Part shown: one piece after another, positions 36,360 through 41,534 of the stretch
Numbering within the stretch: position 1 is the first letter of the stretch
Layout of the letters: each line of letters begins with the position of its first letter
Source of the DNA: an uncultured Gardnerella sp.
GTDB taxonomy: Bacteria; Actinomycetota; Actinomycetes; Actinomycetales; Bifidobacteriaceae
Reading direction: 5' to 3'
Assembly (NCBI GenBank): GCA_947292085.1
Contig: CAMYPN010000006.1
Coordinates: 1 to 41,534 of the forward strand
DNA: 41,534 nt
The notes under the pieces: model-generated
The model's input: the letters and a program-made list of their open reading frames with translations, nothing else
Databases searched by the model: none
Told to the model about the DNA's origin: nothing
Made by a program: the position numbers and the translations under genes

Positions 36360-39161
36360 ATGAAGAAGGCAGTAGTTATAGGTTTTAGACGTGCAGTAAG
36401 TAGCCTGTTAAGTATTTTTATGTGTATTGCGGTTTGTGTTTTTGAGGAGGCTCCTGTTGCGCACGCCGAAGTTAGTTTGCCAAATGTCTTGAAATTCTAT
36501 GTTATAGGAGATTCATATACTGCTGGTAATGGCACAGTTGGTTCTAAAGAATATGCAAATGAAGGAGGTTACTACGGCGAAGGATATAAGAAAAATAAAT
36601 ATGAAAAGGCTGAATCTCTTAGAAGCCATAGAAATTATGGTGAAGATGCTGTTCGTTTATTAAATAGCAGAGGTTATTCTGTTATTTACGGTAATTATGC
36701 AAATAGTGGTTCTACTATCACTGCGGAAGATTCTCAAAGTGACGGATATATTCTTAAACAAGTAGATAAATTACCTAAAGATGCTGATTTGGTTGCTTTT
36801 ACAGCTGGTGGCAACGATGTAGATTTTAATAAAATAGTTACTAGCTGTTTTGCTCTTCCTAATTATGATAAATGTAAAGAATCTGTCAAAAAAGCTCATA
36901 ATAAGCTTAATAAAGTTATTAATAGTACAAATGACCTGCTTGAGAAATTAGAAAATCGTATTGCGAATGGTCGTAAAGCACATGTGGTGCTCATGGGGTA
37001 CCCTCTACTAAGTACTAATACTGACTATACTCTTACTCATTCAAGTTCTACTGTCTTTACTAGTTTTTTAGAAGGCATTTCTTCAGGTTCTTCTGCAGCT
37101 AAAGATTTAACAAAGGAATGGTGTAGTGGAGCATGTGCTGATGCTGCAGGACTTATTGGAGCAGCTTTAACAGCATTAACAAAGTCTGGAATACATTATA
37201 TTACGAAGGGTTATAATACGTTAATAGATTTATCTACTGAGCCCTATTCTGCAGCTTTGGAAGTAAGAAAACTTGGAAGAGAAGCTGTTAAAAAACAGAA
37301 AGAATTAGTAAAAAAATGGAATGCGAAAAAAACTAATCTTAAAGTATCTTTCGTAGATAACACTGGTATTTTCGATAAGGATCAGCATGAACCAAATCCT
37401 AGTAGTAGTGTCTTTGCTGCCCTTCCAGATGCTATTCTAGATAAAAAATATGATATTAGTAATATTGCTGATGCAGCTACTAGAATTGCAAAATTAAGAT
37501 CAAATCCTAAGCGGTGGATTAACGAGTTAGTGGAAACTGCTGGAATACAAAACGGCAATGAGAAAACAAGGGCTAGTTTTTCTGTTAATCAACTCGAGTG
37601 GTATCATCCAAATATTACCGGTCATGAAAAAATGGCTGAAAATTTAGTGAATAGTCTCAATATTGATGAAATTATTAAAGACAAGAAAGACAATGATTAT
37701 TCTACTACTTCTAATCCTATTGATGTTGCATTTGTGGTTGATGCAACAGGATCTATGCAAGATGATATAGCAACTGTTTGCGAAAATATTAATAGCATTA
37801 TTGATAATGTTAAAAGTCATTCGAGTCATGCCAGATTTGCTTTAATCACTTATAAGGATGATCCAAATAATGGTGGTTCTCCTGACGATTACACATCTAA
37901 GCTGGAACAGGATTTTACAACAAAGGCCATTGATATCAAAAATAAACTTTCTTCACTGAATGTTGATGGCGGTGGAGATGAAGCAGAAACTGTGTACAGT
38001 GGTTTAAACACTGCTTTAAATCTAAATTGGGCACATGGTGTTAAAAAAATAGCGTTAGTATTTGGGGATGCGCCTGCAAAAGATCCAGAACCAGCTTCTG
38101 GTCTAACAGCTGAGAAAATCATAAAACATTCACATGATGTTGATCCTGTAGAAGTATATCCTATAGATACAGGTTATTTACTCAGCGGCGATAGTACGCT
38201 TAAAAAGGTTGCAGATGAAACATCGGGTAAAATTTATAATGCAAATAACACTGATGAAATAGTAAAGTCTATAAACTCAGCGCTTGGTTCATCTTTGGAT
38301 AAGCCGTTTGCTTGGCTAGATGGTCCTTATGTTGCACAAACTGGTTCTACTATTGAATTTAGTGCAAGAAATTCATATTCTCCTAGTGGAAACAAAATTG
38401 CTAAATACGAATGGGATTTCAATGATGATGGTGAATATGATGCTACAACTACTGAACCTACAATAAAGCACACTTTTAGTGATATTTACGGTGGGAATGT
38501 AGTAGTGAGAATAACTGACAGTAATGGTTTGATCGCTTTAGGATCTACTCGTGTTGATATTACAAAAGATGGTGATTTGATTGATGATGCTCACGATAAT
38601 TGCCCTACTGTAGCTAATCAAAGCCAATCCGACACGGATAAAGATGGTGTAGGTGATGCGTGTGATTCAACTCCTGGTTTTGAAAAATTAATTGATAAAA
38701 ATACAATCGCTGTAATTAACGGTAAGCCTTCTAAAGGTAATCAGTTTATTAAATTATCTAATGACAAGGTTAAACAGGGTGATAAGACTAAATTTATTGC
38801 TGGATATTTCAACAGAAAGTCTAAATTGCAGATTCTTATCGATGAAAAATACATCGGTTCTTATGCGGTTCCTAAGAGTATGTATGTGGATGATTTAGTT
38901 GAGATTCCTATTAGTACTTCACTTGGTAAACATAAAATTACAGTAAAATCAGGCGATCTTTCCGCTACAACTACAATTACAGTTGAAAAGTGTGAAGAAA
39001 ATAAATCCTCTAGCGGAATACCTATATTTATAATCATACTTCTGTTGCTATTTGTATTGCTTATCATAGTATGTCTATGTGTTTTCATAATTTTGCGAAA
39101 GAAGAGGCGTGCTAGAAAAAATAATGAATTTAACTTTTCGAATATGAACATGAGATACTAA
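36360..39161 (+). CDS. Surface protein: SGNH hydrolase, vWA, PKD and thrombospondin-3 segments, C-terminal membrane anchor
   Basis: A 933-residue exported protein. A signal peptide covers about 1-36 (ending VAHA). An SGNH/GDSL hydrolase domain follows (about 42-435): GDS with S52, an SG near 116, TAGGND with N152, and YHPNITGH with H416; the usual Asp three residues before that His is absent, so a Ser-His dyad or another acid is needed. A von Willebrand A domain (about 453-640) starts FVVDATGSM, a D-x-T-x-S variant of the metal site. Then come a PKD domain (about 650-735, YEWDFNDDGEYD) and a calcium-binding thrombospondin-3 segment (about 737-770, DNCPT and DTDKDGVGDACD). After a further beta-rich stretch there is a membrane helix (887-912) with a basic tail; no LPXTG. 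The gene is visibly more A+T-rich than its neighbours. No strong ribosome-binding site precedes the ATG. Function is unknown; adhesion plus esterase activity at the cell surface is inference. Confidence 0.85.
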   Translation: MKKAVVIGFRRAVSSLLSIFMCIAVCVFEEAPVAHAEVSLPNVLKFYVIGDSYTAGNGTVGSKEYANEGGYYGEGYKKNKYEKAESLRSHRNYGEDAVRLLNSRGYSVIYGNYANSGSTITAEDSQSDGYILKQVDKLPKDADLVAFTAGGNDVDFNKIVTSCFALPNYDKCKESVKKAHNKLNKVINSTNDLLEKLENRIANGRKAHVVLMGYPLLSTNTDYTLTHSSSTVFTSFLEGISSGSSAAKDLTKEWCSGACADAAGLIGAALTALTKSGIHYITKGYNTLIDLSTEPYSAALEVRKLGREAVKKQKELVKKWNAKKTNLKVSFVDNTGIFDKDQHEPNPSSSVFAALPDAILDKKYDISNIADAATRIAKLRSNPKRWINELVETAGIQNGNEKTRASFSVNQLEWYHPNITGHEKMAENLVNSLNIDEIIKDKKDNDYSTTSNPIDVAFVVDATGSMQDDIATVCENINSIIDNVKSHSSHARFALITYKDDPNNGGSPDDYTSKLEQDFTTKAIDIKNKLSSLNVDGGGDEAETVYSGLNTALNLNWAHGVKKIALVFGDAPAKDPEPASGLTAEKIIKHSHDVDPVEVYPIDTGYLLSGDSTLKKVADETSGKIYNANNTDEIVKSINSALGSSLDKPFAWLDGPYVAQTGSTIEFSARNSYSPSGNKIAKYEWDFNDDGEYDATTTEPTIKHTFSDIYGGNVVVRITDSNGLIALGSTRVDITKDGDLIDDAHDNCPTVANQSQSDTDKDGVGDACDSTPGFEKLIDKNTIAVINGKPSKGNQFIKLSNDKVKQGDKTKFIAGYFNRKSKLQILIDEKYIGSYAVPKSMYVDDLVEIPISTSLGKHKITVKSGDLSATTTITVEKCEENKSSSGIPIFIIILLLLFVLLIIVCLCVFIILRKKRRARKNNEFNFSNMNMRY

Positions 39162-39255
39162 AGTAGATTCTCTTATATTGTTATGCGACGCATTAGTGTT
39201 GTCTAGTAACGTTAATATATCTTTGTTTACTTAACTGCTAATTAATGGGGATTAA

Positions 39256-41130
39256 ATGACTACTTTTGACAGAGCGAATTTGCCTGAATACGTGCGCACA
39301 AACGGCGCTACACCAAACCCTTGGTGGGCAAATGCTGTAGTGTATCAGATTTATCCGAGAAGCTTCCAAGATACTAACGGCGACGGAATTGGCGATTTGA
39401 AGGGCATCACCTCGCGTCTCGATTATTTGGCTGATTTAGGTGTTGACGTGCTTTGGCTTAGTCCTGTTTACAAGTCCCCACAAGACGATAACGGTTACGA
39501 TATTTCCGACTATCAGGATATTGATCTGCTTTTTGGAACTTTGCAAGATATGGACGAGCTTCTGGCTGGTGCTCACGAGCGCGGTCTTAAAGTTGTGATG
39601 GATTTGGTAGTAAATCACACTTCTGACGAGCATGCTTGGTTCCAGGCTTCAAGAGATGCTTCTAGTGATTACGCGGATTGGTATTGGTGGAGACCTGCGC
39701 GTGAAGGTTGCGTGCCTGGTGAGCCGGGTGCGGAGCCAAATAAGTGGGGCTCGTATTTCGGCGGTTCCGCGTGGACTTACGATCCGAAGCGTGGAGAATA
39801 CTATCTTCACCAGTATTCGCCAAAGCAGCCAGATTTGAATTGGGAAAATCCTGCGGTTCGCTCTGCAGTGTACAAGATGATGAATTGGTGGATGGATCGC
39901 GGAATTGACGGTTTCCGAATGGATGTGATTACGCAGATTTCAAAGCATGTTGATTCTGAAGGCCGTTTGCCGGGTGAGGTTGGTTGCCAGATTGAAGATT
40001 TGCCTGCTGGTGCCGACGGCTATTCTTCTCCATTCCCGTTCTGCTCGGATGGCCCTCGTTTAGACGAATTCTTGCGCGAGATGCGTGCAGAAGTTTTCGA
40101 AGGGCGCGAAGGTTATCTTACTGTTGGTGAGGCTCCGGGAATTTCAGCGCATCGCAACACATATATTACGGATCCTGCTCACAAAGAACTCGACATGTTG
40201 TTCCTGTTCAACCACGTGGATATTGATTGCGAAAACGGAACTAAGTGGAATCCTGTACCGCTTAAGCTTACGGCATTAAAGCGTGTGATGGCTGAACAGC
40301 AGCAGGCTGTAGCGGATGCTGGTTGGGCGAGCCTGTTCTTTAATAATCACGATCAGCCGCGTGCGCTTTCTCGCTGGGGTAGTGAGGCTAGCGACGAGAT
40401 GCGAGTTCGTTCCGCTAAGGCGATTGCAATGCTTCTCCACATGCATCGCGGAACTCCTTACGTGTATCAGGGTGAAGAAATTGGCATGACTAACGCGCAC
40501 TTTACGCGTCTCGAGCAGTATCGTGATTTGGAAGCGTTGAATATGTTTAAGCAGCGCGTAGAAGAAGCGCATATTCAGTCGGCTGAGTCGATGATGGATG
40601 CGCTCGCAAAGCGTGGTCGCGATAATTCTCGAACTCCAATGCAGTGGAATGCTTCTAAATATGCGGGATTTATGCCTTTTAATGTCGCATCGAAAAATAA
40701 CGCGGAGCCATGGATTAGTGTGAATCCTAACTATGTGGATATTAATGCGGCTGAGCAGATGGAAGATTCATATTCTGTTTACGCTTTTTACAAGTATTTG
40801 ATTGCTTTGCGCCATTCGGAGCCGATTGTTTCCGCAGGTTCTTGGAATTTGGTTGATGCTGACGACGAGTGTGTGTACGCCTTTTTGCGCGAGCTTAAAT
40901 CTGATTGCAAAGAGCAGGAAGATTCTACAGAACGCATGCTCGTAATGGTTAATATGACCGACTCAACTGTTCCTATTCCTGCAGAAAGTGCGCAATTATT
41001 GCAAAATAGCGCTTCTGAAAGCTTTGTAGAAGGTGACGTAATAGTTACAACCTACGACGTAAATCACGCGCTTATATCGCTTAAAAATGGCACACTATCT
41101 CCTTGGGAAGGTATTGCTGTCACTTTGTGA
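39256..41130 (+). CDS. GH13 alpha-glucosidase (oligo-1,6-glucosidase-like)
   Basis: A 624-residue cytosolic GH13 enzyme with the (beta/alpha)8 barrel signatures: VVYQIYPRSFQDTNGDGIGD, DLVVNHTSDEH, the nucleophile D223 in DGFRMDVI, the acid/base E292 in TVGEAPG and the transition-state Asp D366 in FFNNHDQPR. The residue after the nucleophile is Val, which in the oligo-1,6-glucosidase/maltase family goes with alpha-1,6 preference, whereas Thr goes with maltases. It therefore probably cleaves isomalto-oligosaccharides or limit-dextrin branches. There is a small insert after the barrel (residues 230-265). The ATG at 39256 follows GGGG. No sugar transporter or LacI regulator is adjacent. Confidence 0.92.
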   Translation: MTTFDRANLPEYVRTNGATPNPWWANAVVYQIYPRSFQDTNGDGIGDLKGITSRLDYLADLGVDVLWLSPVYKSPQDDNGYDISDYQDIDLLFGTLQDMDELLAGAHERGLKVVMDLVVNHTSDEHAWFQASRDASSDYADWYWWRPAREGCVPGEPGAEPNKWGSYFGGSAWTYDPKRGEYYLHQYSPKQPDLNWENPAVRSAVYKMMNWWMDRGIDGFRMDVITQISKHVDSEGRLPGEVGCQIEDLPAGADGYSSPFPFCSDGPRLDEFLREMRAEVFEGREGYLTVGEAPGISAHRNTYITDPAHKELDMLFLFNHVDIDCENGTKWNPVPLKLTALKRVMAEQQQAVADAGWASLFFNNHDQPRALSRWGSEASDEMRVRSAKAIAMLLHMHRGTPYVYQGEEIGMTNAHFTRLEQYRDLEALNMFKQRVEEAHIQSAESMMDALAKRGRDNSRTPMQWNASKYAGFMPFNVASKNNAEPWISVNPNYVDINAAEQMEDSYSVYAFYKYLIALRHSEPIVSAGSWNLVDADDECVYAFLRELKSDCKEQEDSTERMLVMVNMTDSTVPIPAESAQLLQNSASESFVEGDVIVTTYDVNHALISLKNGTLSPWEGIAVTL

Positions 41131-41161
41131 TAGTTATTTTGTGATAGTTATTTTTTAATAA

Positions 41162-41534
41162 TCACTTTGCAATAGTTTCGTCTACTAATTTTGGCAGAGC
41201 TTTCGCAATATCTTCTCGAATAATGCGCTCTGCCAAATAGTCGTATTGCGTAGAGCCTAGATTCATTATCGTAATCGGCACTCCTGCACGCGCAGCTAGC
41301 GGTACTAGAGAAGCAGCTGGAAATACTTCAAGAGTTGATCCAATAACCCACAATTCGTCTGCTTTAATTATTGCTTGCGCGCTTCTTTCCATAGCGCCTT
41401 CAGGAAGTGCTTCTCCAAAATACACAACGTCAGTTTTAATTAAGCCATTGCAAGGCATATTGCCACTGTATGGCAAAGTGCGTCTGCAATGCGGATCTGG
41501 ATGCTCGTCTAAGTCGCGCATAATATCGGCAGTT
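41162..41534 (-). CDS. Sir2-family NAD-dependent protein deacylase, C-terminal part (cut by window edge)
   Basis: About 123 residues of a sirtuin, open to the right edge of the window, so the N-terminal NAD-binding half is missing. The visible part has the zinc-region remnants PHCRR and MPCNG, the core LIKTDVVYFGEALPE, then VIGSTLEVFPAASL and ITIMNLGSTQYD of the Rossmann fold. An internal ATG at 41519-41521 is not the start because the frame continues beyond it. Sirtuins remove acetyl or other acyl groups from lysines using NAD+. It is convergent with the GH13 gene, 31 bases apart. Confidence 0.9.
   Translation of the reverse strand, partial: TADIMRDLDEHPDPHCRRTLPYSGNMPCNGLIKTDVVYFGEALPEGAMERSAQAIIKADELWVIGSTLEVFPAASLVPLAARAGVPITIMNLGSTQYDYLAERIIREDIAKALPKLVDETIAK

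Noticed and set aside
1..41534. CRISPR arrays, insertion sequences, prophage or integrative elements
   Set aside because: I looked for regularly spaced direct repeats, transposase or integrase motifs and flanking duplications, and found none. The 11-bp and 15-bp tandem repeats have no spacers.

Overview
The window looks like a chromosomal segment of a low-GC member of the Bifidobacteriaceae, most likely the Gardnerella vaginalis group. The reasons are actinobacterial marker genes (a DUF3073 protein, an SCP_3-type sterol-carrier protein, a bifunctional-type dCTP deaminase, an adrenodoxin-type ferredoxin-NADP reductase) in an A+T-rich background, with bifidobacterial metabolic genes such as phosphoenolpyruvate carboxylase and a strongly codon-biased glycogen phosphorylase. 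The organism call is recognition, not a database result. I see no phage, insertion sequence, CRISPR array or integrase, so this is ordinary core and near-core chromosome with a few unusual loci.

Layout. 1-4.7 kb (minus strand): a partial tRNA-Ile(GAT), dps, a CNNM/CBS membrane protein, and a tight cluster of beta-carbonic anhydrase, DUF318-type permease and DUF1980/TIGR03943 protein. 5-11.9 kb: ppc (minus), a divergent ThrE-type threonine/serine exporter that is probably leaderless, trpS (minus), a DUF3073 protein (plus) and an SCP_3 protein (minus). 12.3-17.4 kb: glycogen phosphorylase behind a 400-base regulatory region, then a P1B-type metal ATPase with a TPCP motif and a Cys/His-rich insert. 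17.6-22.8 kb (plus): ferredoxin/adrenodoxin-type NADP reductase, tRNA-Gly(CCC), and the peroxide-defence cluster ahpC-ahpF-oxyR with two OxyR-like palindromes upstream of ahpC. 22.9-29.3 kb: tRNA-Leu(CAG) and tgt (minus), an HtrA-type membrane protease (plus), a GT-C-like multispanning membrane protein and rlmB (both minus), the last two separated by an 11-bp tandem repeat. 29.5-41.5 kb: a P2-type calcium-type ATPase, dcd, an alpha/beta hydrolase, tadA, a ketopantoate-reductase-like gene, a 933-residue SGNH/vWA/PKD/thrombospondin-3 surface protein and a GH13 glucosidase (all plus), then a sirtuin cut by the right edge (minus).

How the genes relate. The clearest functional unit is ahpC-ahpF-oxyR: peroxiredoxin, its dedicated flavin reductase and a LysR regulator with the OxyR redox cysteine pair. 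Dps (iron and peroxide protection) lies elsewhere in the window without a convincing OxyR site. Carbonic anhydrase makes the bicarbonate that PEP carboxylase consumes, and the two genes are adjacent on one strand. Glycogen phosphorylase and the GH13 glucosidase both release glucose units from alpha-glucans. Ion handling is represented by two P-type ATPases, the DUF318/DUF1980 pair and the CNNM protein.

The items most worth a second look are the Cys/His-rich insert in the TPCP ATPase, the SGNH-vWA-PKD-TSP3 fusion, the paired OxyR-like operators, the 11-bp repeat tract and the long interrupted hairpin between tgt and tRNA-Leu. I did not find a clearly new multi-gene system.
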